DNA of 42,687 nucleotides from an uncultured Eubacteriaceae bacterium (GTDB taxonomy: Bacteria > Bacillota > Clostridia > Eubacteriales > UBA1433). The position numbers and the translations under genes are program-made. The notes under the pieces were generated by a model. It was not told where the DNA came from. It ran no database searches and saw only the letters and a list, made by a program, of their open reading frames with translations. The stretch lies in assembly GCA_937880125.1 (NCBI GenBank), contig CALFLU010000108.1, positions 1 through 42,687 on the forward strand, written 5' to 3'. Of the stretch, positions 7,117 to 15,546 are shown piece by piece (within the stretch, counting starts at the first letter, position 1; the number at the start of each line of letters is the position of its first letter).

Positions 7117-8634
7117 ATGAAAACATGTAATCTTACATTTGGCACAGCAGGCATCCGCGCCGTCATGGGCGAGAGCAACATCAAATTGAATCTTTCTACG
7201 ATAGAAGCCATTACCAATGCGCTGATTTGTGCATTGCAAAAGGATAAGTTAGTCGGTTCTGTCGTCATCACCTATGACAGCCGAAATAATTCCGCCGAAT
7301 TTTCAGAGCACACCGCAAATATTTTTGCAGATTACGGCTACGATGTATACATCAGTCAACATTGCGACTCCACACCCTTTTTGTCTTATGCGGTTCGGAA
7401 ATTAGGGTGCGTATGCGGTGTGAATATGACGGCTTCGCACAACCCTAAGGAATATAACGGCTACAAAGTCTACAATCATTTCGGCGCGCAAATCGACATT
7501 GATTTTGCCGAAACCGTACAGTCTCATCTCAAACTTGCCCATCTCCCGCAACCCTCGCAAATCAAAGGACAAATTCGCTATATCCCCGAGTCTGTTCACA
7601 CCTCTTATATCGACTGCGTACTGCAAAGCACCGCTTTTGCCGATATTGATATTTCTGACTTACGCGTTGTCTATACCCCTTTGCACGGTGTAGGCGGCGA
7701 AAAAATCTGTCGCGTTTTTGAACGTGCCCATCTTCAGGCTCATTTTGTTCAAGATCAAATGGAGCCCGACGGCGACTTTCCCACTGCGCCTAAACCAAAT
7801 CCCGAAGAAGAAAGCGCCTTTACACTTGCCCTGGCAGTGGCCAAAGCGCAGCAAGCCGAGGTGGTTTTGGCAACGGATCCCGATGCCGACAGATTGGGTG
7901 TGATGGTGTTGCACGAAGGGCAGTATAAACTGCTTTCAGGCAACATGACCGGCCTTGTATTGCTTTCGTTTTTGCTTTCTGTAAGCAGGGAGGCAAATAT
8001 CGATTTAAGTAATAAATTTGTCGTTAAATCCATAGTTTCTTCTTCCCTTGCAGAAGAAATCTGCCGACATTATGGCGTTAGGCTCATCAACGTGCTTATC
8101 GGCTTTCGCTATATCGGCGAGCAAATTGAACTGGACGAAAAAAATTACCTGTTCGGCTTCGAAGAAAGCGGTGGCTATTTGGCAGGCACCCATGCCAGAG
8201 ACAAAGATGCCATAGAAGCTGCATACATCGCACTAAAGGCCGTGTCTTACTACAAACAAAAGGGAAAAACTTTAATAGATGTCATCGACGACCTTTATGA
8301 ACAATTCGGGTATGTCTGCGACTTGAATAAAACTTTGTCCATGGAGCCCGTCGTCATCGCAGGTGTCATGGATCGATTGCGTACTGCGCCCCCCGCATTA
8401 TTGGGCGAAGATAAAGTCACTGCCTTTGATGATTTTGCCGTCAGAGACGACGCGCTGAAAAGCAATATCATCGTCTTGCGAACAGATGCTTATCAAATCA
8501 TCGTTCGCCCCTCCGGTACAGAACCAAAAATGAAGCTTTATATTTCGGCAAAAAGCTCCTCCTCTCAAAAGGCGACTGCCATTGCCCAGGGCGCATACGA
8601 AAATTTTACGGCTCTGCTCGATTCTCAAAAATGA
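7117..8634 (+). CDS. Alpha-D-phosphohexomutase (phosphoglucomutase/phosphomannomutase)
   Basis: A 505-residue enzyme with the four-domain phosphohexomutase layout. It shows the catalytic serine loop MTASHNPKEYNGYKVY, the metal-binding loop DPDADRLGV, the sugar-binding loop FGFEESGGY and the phosphate-binding RPSGTEPKMKLY near the C-terminus. Interconversion of hexose-1- and 6-phosphates (glucose or mannose) is the family reaction. I choose ATG 7117 because GAGGTGGT ends 4 bases before it. Two GTG codons upstream lie inside that ribosome site. The shape resembles PgcA/ManB-type proteins of Firmicutes, but substrate preference cannot be read from sequence. Confidence 0.92.
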   Translation: MKTCNLTFGTAGIRAVMGESNIKLNLSTIEAITNALICALQKDKLVGSVVITYDSRNNSAEFSEHTANIFADYGYDVYISQHCDSTPFLSYAVRKLGCVCGVNMTASHNPKEYNGYKVYNHFGAQIDIDFAETVQSHLKLAHLPQPSQIKGQIRYIPESVHTSYIDCVLQSTAFADIDISDLRVVYTPLHGVGGEKICRVFERAHLQAHFVQDQMEPDGDFPTAPKPNPEEESAFTLALAVAKAQQAEVVLATDPDADRLGVMVLHEGQYKLLSGNMTGLVLLSFLLSVSREANIDLSNKFVVKSIVSSSLAEEICRHYGVRLINVLIGFRYIGEQIELDEKNYLFGFEESGGYLAGTHARDKDAIEAAYIALKAVSYYKQKGKTLIDVIDDLYEQFGYVCDLNKTLSMEPVVIAGVMDRLRTAPPALLGEDKVTAFDDFAVRDDALKSNIIVLRTDAYQIIVRPSGTEPKMKLYISAKSSSSQKATAIAQGAYENFTALLDSQK

Positions 8635-8688
8635 CCCTTGCAGGCAATGCCTGTATAACTTGATATTATGTTGAAAGGAGTTTGTGCA

Positions 8689-10725
8689 ATGTCAAAACAA
8701 CCCAATCGGCTAATCAATGAAAGCTCTGTCTATCTTCAGCAACATGCCTATAATCCGGTGGACTGGTATCCATGGGGGCCTGCAGCTTTTGAAAAAGCCG
8801 CCAAAGACGATAAACCGATTTTTTTATCCATCGGTTATTCCACCTGTCATTGGTGTCATGTTATGGAAGCGGAATCCTTTGAAGACAGTGAAGTGGCACA
8901 AATTTTAAATACACATTTTGTCAGCATCAAAGTGGACAGAGAGCAGCGTCCCGATATTGATGCGGTTTATATGCGTTTTTGCCAAATGCTCACCGGCTCG
9001 GGCGGCTGGCCGCTTACCGTGCTGCTCACCCCCGACCAAAAGCCCTTTTATGCGGGAACCTATTTTCCCAAGCATGCCACTTTTCAAATGACGGGGCTGA
9101 TGGACTTGTTGTTTGCCGTTGCCGAAAAATGGCAAAACAGCAGGCAAGAATTATTGACTTCAAGCGAAAAAATTACCGCAGCACTAAAATCTCATTACGA
9201 AAAAACTTCTTCAACCGACAGCGATAACGTTGATGCATCCGCGATTGTTGAAGAGGCTTACGGACAACTGACGCAATCCTATGACGATAAACTGGGCGGC
9301 TTTAGTGCAGCACCAAAATTTCCTTCCCCGCAAAATATTTTATTTTTACTCCATTATTATCAATTAAAAAAAGATGAAAAAGCTTTGGAAATGGCCGAAC
9401 ATACGCTGGTGCAAATGTATCGCGGCGGTATTTTTGACCATATCGGCTACGGCTTTTGCCGCTACTCCACCGACAGGGTTTGGCTGGTTCCGCATTTTGA
9501 AAAAATGCTTTATGACAACGCACTTTTATTGATTTGCTACTTGGATTTGTATCAAATCACAAAAAAAGAACTCTACAAAACCGTTGCCGAAAAAATCATG
9601 CACTATCTCACGCGTGAAATGCAAGATGATTCAGGGCTTTTTTACAGCGCGCAAGACGCAGACAGCGACGGCGTAGAAGGAAAGTATTATGTGTTTTCGG
9701 CAGAAGAAATCGATTCGCTCTTTGAAAAGGACGATGCGATCTATTTTTCTGACTATTTCGACATCACACCGCAAGGCAATTTTGAAGGCAACAATATTCC
9801 CCATCTGTTACTCAATGAATCCTATGATGCCTATGATGAACGTATTGAGCGATTGTGTCAGGAGGCCTATGCTTTTCGCCTGAAAAGAACTTCGCTTTTG
9901 ACTGACGACAAATATATTACTTCTTGGAACGCTATGGCAATTTTTGCCTTTGCGCGCGCCTATATTGTGCTGGGCGACAGCGCCTACCTTGATGTTGCCC
10001 GCCGTGCACAATCAGCCGTGGAAAACTTTCTCACCGACTCTTCGGATTTGCTCGTTGCCACGATGCGCAGCGGCACCGCCTCAGGCAAAGGTCATTTGGA
10101 TGATTACGCCTACTACCTATGGGCATTATTAGAACTCTACGGGGCAACATACGAAACTGCCTATTTGGAAAAAGCAATATCACTGTTTGCCAAAATCGAG
10201 ACGCAATTTGCCGACAGCGAGGCGGGAGGATACTTTCTTTCGGGCACCGAAAACGAATCACTCTTGCTGAGAATCAAGGAACTGCATGACTCCGCCGTTC
10301 CTTCGGGCAACTCCGTATTGGCAGTGGCCTATCAAATGCTGGCACGACTCACCACCGCAGGCGATATTCAAAACGCCGCCACCCGCCAAATTAGCTTTAT
10401 GGCAGCCAATGCAAAATCCTACCCCATAGGCTATAATTTTTTCAATATTGCACTGTTAAAACAAACCGCTTCTTCCAAAGAAATCATTGCCGTCGTCCCT
10501 AGAGCAAGCCTGCAAGCTGTGCAGTCGTTGTTTCACAGTCATTTTCTGCCAAATGTCACTTTTCTCATCAAAGCAGATGGTGATAAACAAGCGGAAACTG
10601 TGCTTGCCTATTTATCGACTTATCAAATGATCGACGGCATGCCCACATTTTATGTTTGCCAAAACATGACTTGCTCTGCCCCCATTACAGACTTTGAACA
10701 GTTAAAAACAATGCTTTTAACATAA
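8689..10725 (+). CDS. YyaL/DUF255 family protein (thioredoxin-like plus six-hairpin domains)
   Basis: A 678-residue protein. The N-terminal thioredoxin-like domain (about 1-165) has the family hallmark NPVDWYPW and a redox-type CHWC (Cys53, Cys56) followed by HVMEAESF. The remaining part (about 190-600) resembles the glycoside-hydrolase-like alpha/alpha barrel of the YyaL/SPATA20 family, with WNAM and DDYAYY segments. The start is ATG 8689, since AAAGGAG lies 8 bases before it. An ATG 21 bases upstream precedes that site. The family is widespread but its reaction is not established. A short CAGGCA/TGCCTG inverted repeat in the 54-base gap before it lacks a T tract. Confidence 0.88.
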   Translation: MSKQPNRLINESSVYLQQHAYNPVDWYPWGPAAFEKAAKDDKPIFLSIGYSTCHWCHVMEAESFEDSEVAQILNTHFVSIKVDREQRPDIDAVYMRFCQMLTGSGGWPLTVLLTPDQKPFYAGTYFPKHATFQMTGLMDLLFAVAEKWQNSRQELLTSSEKITAALKSHYEKTSSTDSDNVDASAIVEEAYGQLTQSYDDKLGGFSAAPKFPSPQNILFLLHYYQLKKDEKALEMAEHTLVQMYRGGIFDHIGYGFCRYSTDRVWLVPHFEKMLYDNALLLICYLDLYQITKKELYKTVAEKIMHYLTREMQDDSGLFYSAQDADSDGVEGKYYVFSAEEIDSLFEKDDAIYFSDYFDITPQGNFEGNNIPHLLLNESYDAYDERIERLCQEAYAFRLKRTSLLTDDKYITSWNAMAIFAFARAYIVLGDSAYLDVARRAQSAVENFLTDSSDLLVATMRSGTASGKGHLDDYAYYLWALLELYGATYETAYLEKAISLFAKIETQFADSEAGGYFLSGTENESLLLRIKELHDSAVPSGNSVLAVAYQMLARLTTAGDIQNAATRQISFMAANAKSYPIGYNFFNIALLKQTASSKEIIAVVPRASLQAVQSLFHSHFLPNVTFLIKADGDKQAETVLAYLSTYQMIDGMPTFYVCQNMTCSAPITDFEQLKTMLLT

Positions 10726-10765
10726 ACTGACTGCTTTTGACTTTTGAATAACAGGAGGTTAACGT

Positions 10766-12268
10766 GTGTACACAAACTTAAAAACCAAATCAAAAGAATC
10801 CCTTATATCCGTACTGCCGATTACCATTTTCGTACTCATACTTCATTTTAGCATTGCTCCGCTCCCCACAGATATTTTGTATCAATTTTTGGCGGGGTCG
10901 GTTTTGCTGATTTCGGGAATGATTCTTTTTACCATCGGCGCTGACCTGGCCATGGTTCCCATGGGTGAGCGCATCGGTGCAAAACTTGTAGAAAAGCGAA
11001 ATCTGGCTTTCTTAATTGTCGTCGCTTTGCTCATCGGGATTATGATTACGATTGCCGAGCCGGATTTGCAGGTTTTGGCAACGCAGGTACCCGGCATTCC
11101 CCCATATGTTTTGATCGGTTCCGTGGCACTGGGCGTCGGCTTTTTTCTGGTAATCGCCTTTTTGCGCATCATTTTTCAAATCAAATATTCTTATACATTA
11201 ATATTCTTTTATACGATTATTTTTGTTTTAGCCATATTTACCAGTGAGACCCATCTTGCCCTGGCCTTTGACTCCGGTGGGGTTACCACAGGGCCCATTA
11301 CGGTTCCGGTTATTTTGGCTTTGGGTATTGGTATTGCCGCTGTTCGCGCAGGCAGCAGCACAGAAGAAGACAGCTTTGGCCTTGTGGGCATTTGCTCCAT
11401 CGGCCCGATTGCAGCGGTTATGATCTTGAGCATCTTTTCAAAATCCGCCCCGGTATCCTCTTCCGGACATGCAGTGGAAGAAACCGCCTCTTTGGCCGCA
11501 ACCGTCGGTCAAGGACTCCTTACCTACGGTGGAGAAGTGTTTTTGGCGCTTTCCCCGATTTTGTTGTTGTTTGTGGTGTTTCAGATCTTCTTCTTAAAAC
11601 TGCCCAGGCAATATATGAGCAAGGTACTCATTGGTTTGCTCTATACATTTTTGGGACTGGTATTATTTTTGGCGGGAGCCAATATCGGCTTTCTTCCTGC
11701 AGGCAACTTCCTGGGAGCCTATCTCATTTCGCTGCCTTACAGATGGGTGCTTATTCCTCTTGGCATGGGCATGGGCTTTTTCGTACTGCTTGCTGAGCCT
11801 GCCGTGCACGTTTTAACAAAACAGGTAGAAGAATTGACCGGCGGCAGCATCTCCACCAAATCTCTGCTTTTCAGCATGGCCATTGGCACCAGCCTGGCCG
11901 TGGGCGCGGCGCTGCTGCGTGTGCTTTATCAAATTCCTCTCTATTACTTCCTCGTTCCCGGCTATCTTTTGGCACTGACACTTACATTTTTTGCACCAAA
12001 GATATTTACTTCCATCGCCTTTGATTCGGGCGGGGTTGCCTCAGGCCCCATGACCGCCACATTCTTGCTCCCCCTTGCATTGGGCGCTACGGCGGCTTCG
12101 GGCGGCGATATGCTCAAAGACGCGTTTGGCATTGTGGCACTCACCGCAATGATGCCTTTGGTCATCTTGCAGCTGCTGGGGCTGATTTATAAGCTAAAGC
12201 TTGGAAAAGCACAGAAATCTGCTATAATAGAAGACGATTCATCCAGTGATGATATCATAGAATTTTAG
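10766..12268 (+). CDS. DUF1538 membrane transport protein, two fused DUF1538 repeats
   Basis: A 500-residue, very hydrophobic protein with about a dozen membrane segments. It is an internal duplication. The first half contains LALAFDSGGVTTGPITVP and the second half SIAFDSGGVASGPMTATF, each followed by a DSFG or DAFG motif and more membrane helices. The paired DSGG signatures in re-entrant or broken helices look like ion-binding sites. Related DUF1538 pairs (UmpAB) have, from memory, been linked to cation/proton antiport. The start is GTG 10766, 7 bases after AGGAGG. Two PII-like genes follow at once, implying that transport is controlled by a PII-type sensor. The transported ion is not known. 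Confidence 0.85.
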   Translation: MYTNLKTKSKESLISVLPITIFVLILHFSIAPLPTDILYQFLAGSVLLISGMILFTIGADLAMVPMGERIGAKLVEKRNLAFLIVVALLIGIMITIAEPDLQVLATQVPGIPPYVLIGSVALGVGFFLVIAFLRIIFQIKYSYTLIFFYTIIFVLAIFTSETHLALAFDSGGVTTGPITVPVILALGIGIAAVRAGSSTEEDSFGLVGICSIGPIAAVMILSIFSKSAPVSSSGHAVEETASLAATVGQGLLTYGGEVFLALSPILLLFVVFQIFFLKLPRQYMSKVLIGLLYTFLGLVLFLAGANIGFLPAGNFLGAYLISLPYRWVLIPLGMGMGFFVLLAEPAVHVLTKQVEELTGGSISTKSLLFSMAIGTSLAVGAALLRVLYQIPLYYFLVPGYLLALTLTFFAPKIFTSIAFDSGGVASGPMTATFLLPLALGATAASGGDMLKDAFGIVALTAMMPLVILQLLGLIYKLKLGKAQKSAIIEDDSSSDDIIEF

Positions 12269-12280
12269 GTAGGAATAAAT

Positions 12281-12637
12281 ATGGAAAATTCTTTATGTTC
12301 ACCGTTAAAACTGATGATAACCATCGTCAATCGTGACGACGGCGATAAAGTTTCGGCATATTTGCAACAGCATGGTATTCTCTACAGCATCATTTTGCTC
12401 GGCAACGGAACGTGCGAATCCAAATGGATGAACTTGCTGTGTTTGGGCGATGTGGAAAAGGATATTGTGTTTAGCTTGGGCGACGCTAATCAAATACATG
12501 ATGCTCTCAGAGGGCTCAACGACTACATGAATCTTTCCCTCCCCGGTCGCGGTATTGCCTTTAGCATTCCGCTCAAAAGCATCGACAGATTCACACTCAA
12601 TCATTTGACAAAGCTTCAAAGCGAGGTAAAACAATGA
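12281..12637 (+). CDS. PII-like signal protein, divergent copy
   Basis: A 118-residue protein of ferredoxin-like fold by pattern: LMITIVNRDDGDKVSAYLQQHGI at the N-terminus, DIVFSLGDANQIHDALRGLND in the middle and PGRGIAFSIPL at the C-terminus, which matches beta-strand 5 of PII proteins. The T-loop region (GNGTCESKWMNLL) has lost the HARGxG signature and the usual uridylylated tyrosine. It lies 12 bases after the DUF1538 gene and overlaps the next PII gene by four bases (ATGA). It is probably the partner subunit or a degenerate paralogue that binds the transporter. This role is inferred from position. Confidence 0.75.
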   Translation: MENSLCSPLKLMITIVNRDDGDKVSAYLQQHGILYSIILLGNGTCESKWMNLLCLGDVEKDIVFSLGDANQIHDALRGLNDYMNLSLPGRGIAFSIPLKSIDRFTLNHLTKLQSEVKQ

Positions 12638-12966
12638 AAGAAAATAACTTTGTTTTAATTATTACAATCGTCAATCGCGGACACGCCGATTTGGTCATGG
12701 AAACAGCCAAAGCAGCAGGCGCACAAGGCGGCACCATCCTTCATGCACGCGGCAGCGGCATTCATGAGACCGAAAAATTTTTCGGTATCGCCATTACACC
12801 CGAAAAAGACGTCGTGCTTATTTTGGTTAAAACCGAGCAGCGACAAGAGATTATGCATGCCGTTACAGAACATGCCGAACTGTACAAAGAAGGCAAGGGC
12901 CTTATCTTTGCCTTGCCTGTTGATGATGTGGCGGGTATTACGCATATGATGGAAAACGAATCCTGA
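12634..12966 (+). CDS. PII-like signal protein
   Basis: A 110-residue protein with clearer PII features: VLIITIVNRGHADLVMETAKAAGAQGGTILHARGSG, then ITPEKDVVLILVKTE and GKGLIFALPVDDVAGI. The ARGSG segment before the T-loop is the nucleotide-contacting region in PII proteins. The T-loop is short and lacks the classical tyrosine, so control by uridylylation is unlikely. It is translationally coupled to the upstream PII copy. By analogy with PII and PII-like proteins that gate transporters, it probably senses a nucleotide or small ligand and regulates the DUF1538 protein. Confidence 0.82.
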   Translation: MKENNFVLIITIVNRGHADLVMETAKAAGAQGGTILHARGSGIHETEKFFGIAITPEKDVVLILVKTEQRQEIMHAVTEHAELYKEGKGLIFALPVDDVAGITHMMENES

Positions 12967-12976
12967 AAATGTATTT

Positions 12977-14116
12977 TTATATATTTTCTTCGGTTTTGTC
13001 AAAACCGTCAAGACCTGCCAGGCGCAAATAGATATCGGCGACTTTGAGCAGGATTTTCTCATCAAAATTAAATCGATTCGAGTGAAGAGGATAGACATAT
13101 CCTCTTTCTTCATTATACGTGCCGGTAAAGAAAAATATCCCGGGCACTCGCTGCTGATAAGCCGAAAAATCTTCAGCCAACATGCTGGCCTCAACCGCCA
13201 TGGCCTCCGGCACCTTTTTTATAAAGTCTTCGTACAACGCCTCGTCGTTGCTGACCGCAGGGTACATATCCGTGTATTGAATGGTTGTCTTTGTTCGATA
13301 TTTTTCGTCAATTTGTTTTGCTTTGGCATCTATCATGCTTTTTATTTTCGTGCGCACAGCGCTGTCATAGGTGCGCATGGTGCCTGACAGCAGCGTTTTT
13401 TCTGCGATTACATTCACCCGCTCCCCTCCGTGAAAAGTGCCGATGCTTATTACCGCCGTGATGTTTTCTTCTTTGAGCTGATGCTTTATTTCGTCTACGG
13501 CACTGACCAGCAAAGCAGAAGACAAAATGGTATCTGTCCCCAAATGCGGTTCTGCCGCATGGGCGCTTTTTCCCTCTACAGTAATATAAAATTCCCCTGT
13601 TTGCGCCATGATATAGCCGCTGCGCACTCCGATAGCACCTTCTTGCAACAATGGATACAAATGCGTGCCATAAATTCGACTCACGCGATATTTTTCCAAT
13701 ATCCCCGCCTGCACAAGGGGCTCTGCACCACCGGGTCCTTCTTCGGCAGGCTGAAAAATAAACAGAATATTTTCAGTCAATTTCTCTCTATTTTCATTCA
13801 TGACCTTTGCCGCCGCCAGCACGCTCGCCATGTGTCCATCATGCCCGCAAGCATGCATCATCCCTGCATGGACACTTTTATAGTCTATGTCATTGCACTC
13901 ACTTACACAAAGTCCGTCCATATCGGCGCGATAGGCCACCGCACGGTTTTGTTGCACATCAATATGGGCTATAACGGCCGTATCATGCAACACTTCATAG
14001 TCGATTCCGTATTCCGTTAATTTTTTTATAATATAATCACGGGTTTTGTATTCTTTATTTCCTTCTTCGGGAATTTTATGCAGCGCACGCCTGATTTCAA
14101 TGATTTCTTTTAACAT
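12977..14116 (-). CDS. M20 family amidohydrolase, candidate N-acetyl-diaminopimelate deacetylase
   Basis: A 379-residue zinc hydrolase of the M20D/amidohydrolase type. Metal ligands are visible in MMHACGHDGH, in PAEEGPGG and in the YGTHLYP region, with a lid/dimerisation domain around residues 175-290. M20D enzymes remove N-acyl groups from amino acids. It is divergent from the lysine-riboswitch-controlled asd-dapA-dapB-dapH operon, whose last gene encodes an acetyltransferase for tetrahydrodipicolinate. The acetyl pathway needs a matching deacetylase, so this gene is the natural candidate. Hippurate- or indole-acetyl-amino-acid hydrolases are alternatives. A GTG codon immediately upstream (14119) could also start it, and the best ribosome site (AGGAG) is rather far away, at 10-13 bases. 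Confidence 0.88.
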   Translation of the reverse strand: MLKEIIEIRRALHKIPEEGNKEYKTRDYIIKKLTEYGIDYEVLHDTAVIAHIDVQQNRAVAYRADMDGLCVSECNDIDYKSVHAGMMHACGHDGHMASVLAAAKVMNENREKLTENILFIFQPAEEGPGGAEPLVQAGILEKYRVSRIYGTHLYPLLQEGAIGVRSGYIMAQTGEFYITVEGKSAHAAEPHLGTDTILSSALLVSAVDEIKHQLKEENITAVISIGTFHGGERVNVIAEKTLLSGTMRTYDSAVRTKIKSMIDAKAKQIDEKYRTKTTIQYTDMYPAVSNDEALYEDFIKKVPEAMAVEASMLAEDFSAYQQRVPGIFFFTGTYNEERGYVYPLHSNRFNFDEKILLKVADIYLRLAGLDGFDKTEENI

Positions 14117-14195
14117 CACACTACCTGGGCTCCTTATATATTTTCTCCATCATACCACACAACGTGTATGAAAAGGAAAAAAGCGAAAAAACTCT

Positions 14196-14223
14196 TTGAC
14201 TTTTTTTATTATGCTGTTATAAT
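14196..14223 (+). promoter_or_regulatory. Promoter of the asd-dap operon
   Basis: TTGACT (14196-14201), a 16-base spacer and TATAAT (14218-14223) preceded by TGT form a strong promoter with an extended -10. Transcription would start near 14230, just before the lysine riboswitch. Confidence 0.85.
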
Positions 14224-14237
14224 GGATGAAAATCTAA

Positions 14238-14414
14238 ATAGAACACTTGATAGAGGCGCAAAGCTTATCAGTACCCTGTCGGATGCTTACAGCAGCACTA
14301 GACGGCAGTAGAAAGGAAGTTTTGCCGAAGCAATATATGAGCTGTGTCATACTATTGTTGGGATTATGGAAAATATCCATAAAACTGTCATCTGAAGCGA
14401 TGGAGTGCTATCTG
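14238..14414 (+). ncRNA. Lysine riboswitch (L box)
   Basis: The segment begins with the conserved L-box core TAGAGGCGCAAAGC followed by ATCAGTA. It then shows GGAAG, GCCGAAGCA (14324-14332) and the closing AGTGCTATCTG that pairs with the 5' strand near 14238-14250. This order matches the lysine aptamer consensus as I know it. Its place in front of asd and three dap genes fits the known role: lysine binding lowers expression of the lysine/diaminopimelate pathway. Confidence 0.92.
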
Positions 14415-14470
14415 TAAAAATATCCTGATATTATTTTTACAGCCGGCACAGCCGGCTCATTCTATTTTAG
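14412..14470 (+). terminator. Expression platform of the lysine riboswitch (two hairpins)
   Basis: Two consecutive hairpins follow the aptamer. The first is CTGTAAAAATA (14412-14422) with TATTTTTACAG (14432-14442), 11 perfect pairs. The second is AGCCGGC (14441-14447) with GCCGGCT (14451-14457), followed by CATTCTATTTTA. The second looks like the terminator stem, though its T tract is interrupted. The first overlaps both the 3' edge of the aptamer and the terminator stem and may be the switching element. The asd ribosome site GGGGGG follows directly. Confidence 0.7.
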
Positions 14471-14482
14471 GGGGGAAATGAA

Positions 14483-15481
14483 ATGAAAACTTATAACATC
14501 GCTATGGTAGGCGCCTCGGGAATGGTGGGGCAAAAAATGCTGCAGGTGCTGGAAGAAAGAAACTTTCCAATCAATAATTTTTATCCCATGTCTTCTGCCC
14601 GCTCAGCAGGAAAACCCGTAACATTCAGAGGCAAAAAATATTTGTTGGAAGAATTAAATGACGATTCTTTTAATAAAGATATTGATATCGCTCTGTTTTC
14701 AGCCGGCGGAGACACCTCTTTGCGCTACGCCCCTGTCGCTGCAAGAAACGGTGTCATTGTCGTTGACAATTCCAGTGCTTTTCGTATGGAAGATAACGTA
14801 CCGCTTATTGTGCCTGAAGTCAACAGCGGCGATTTAAAATGGCATCAAAACATCATTGCCAATCCCAACTGTTCCACGATACAAGCCGTGGTGGCATTAA
14901 AGCCCATTCATGATGCCTACCAAATCAAACGCATCATTTATTCCACCTATCAAGCCGTATCGGGCTCGGGACTCAAGGGCTATCAGGATTTGGAAAACGG
15001 CGTCCAAGGCGAAGTCAATCGCTTTTATCCACACCCGATTGCCTTTAACTGTCTTCCCCATATCGACAGCTTTTTGGAAAACGGCTACACCAAAGAAGAA
15101 ATGAAAATGATTAACGAGACACATAAAATTCTCAATGATTATAATATTGCCATCACAGCCACCACCGTGCGCGTTCCCGTCTACTACGGACACAGCGAAA
15201 GCATCAACCTTGAAACGGCAAAACCCTTTGATCTTGATGAGCTTAGGGCACTGCTTGCCGGCAGTCCGGGAATTGTTGTGCTGGACGATCCCCAAAACAA
15301 CCTCTATCCCACACCGCTGCAGGCAGAAGACAAAAACGAAGTGTTTGTGGGCAGAATTCGACGCGACTTCAGCTGCGAAAACGGCCTGAACATGTGGGTT
15401 GTGGCAGACAACATCCGCAAAGGCGCGGCCACCAACGCCGTGCAAATTGCAGAAAGATTAATTCAGGATAAATATATTTAA
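14483..15481 (+). CDS. asd: Aspartate-semialdehyde dehydrogenase
   Basis: A 332-residue enzyme with an N-terminal NADP-binding fold (YNIAMVGASGMVGQKML), the catalytic cysteine in ANPNCSTIQ (about residue 130) and the active-site segment STYQAVSGSGLKG. It makes L-aspartate-4-semialdehyde from aspartyl phosphate, the entry to lysine/DAP, threonine and methionine synthesis. First gene after the lysine riboswitch, with a GGGGGG ribosome site 8 bases before the ATG. The aspartokinase gene is not in this window. Confidence 0.97.
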   Translation: MKTYNIAMVGASGMVGQKMLQVLEERNFPINNFYPMSSARSAGKPVTFRGKKYLLEELNDDSFNKDIDIALFSAGGDTSLRYAPVAARNGVIVVDNSSAFRMEDNVPLIVPEVNSGDLKWHQNIIANPNCSTIQAVVALKPIHDAYQIKRIIYSTYQAVSGSGLKGYQDLENGVQGEVNRFYPHPIAFNCLPHIDSFLENGYTKEEMKMINETHKILNDYNIAITATTVRVPVYYGHSESINLETAKPFDLDELRALLAGSPGIVVLDDPQNNLYPTPLQAEDKNEVFVGRIRRDFSCENGLNMWVVADNIRKGAATNAVQIAERLIQDKYI

Positions 15482-15546
15482 TATTTTTCAATAAAAAAAT
15501 AAAAACGATTGCCGCCATACGTCGGCCAAAGAAGGAGGATATGGAT

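Noticed and set aside
8638..8662. CAGGCA/TGCCTG hairpin after the phosphohexomutase gene as a terminator.
   Set aside because: No loop space beyond one base and no T run. It may be chance.
12996..13013. Perfect inverted repeat CGGTTTTG/CAAAACCG near the end of the M20 gene as a terminator.
   Set aside because: It lies within the coding region and neither strand has a T tract after it.
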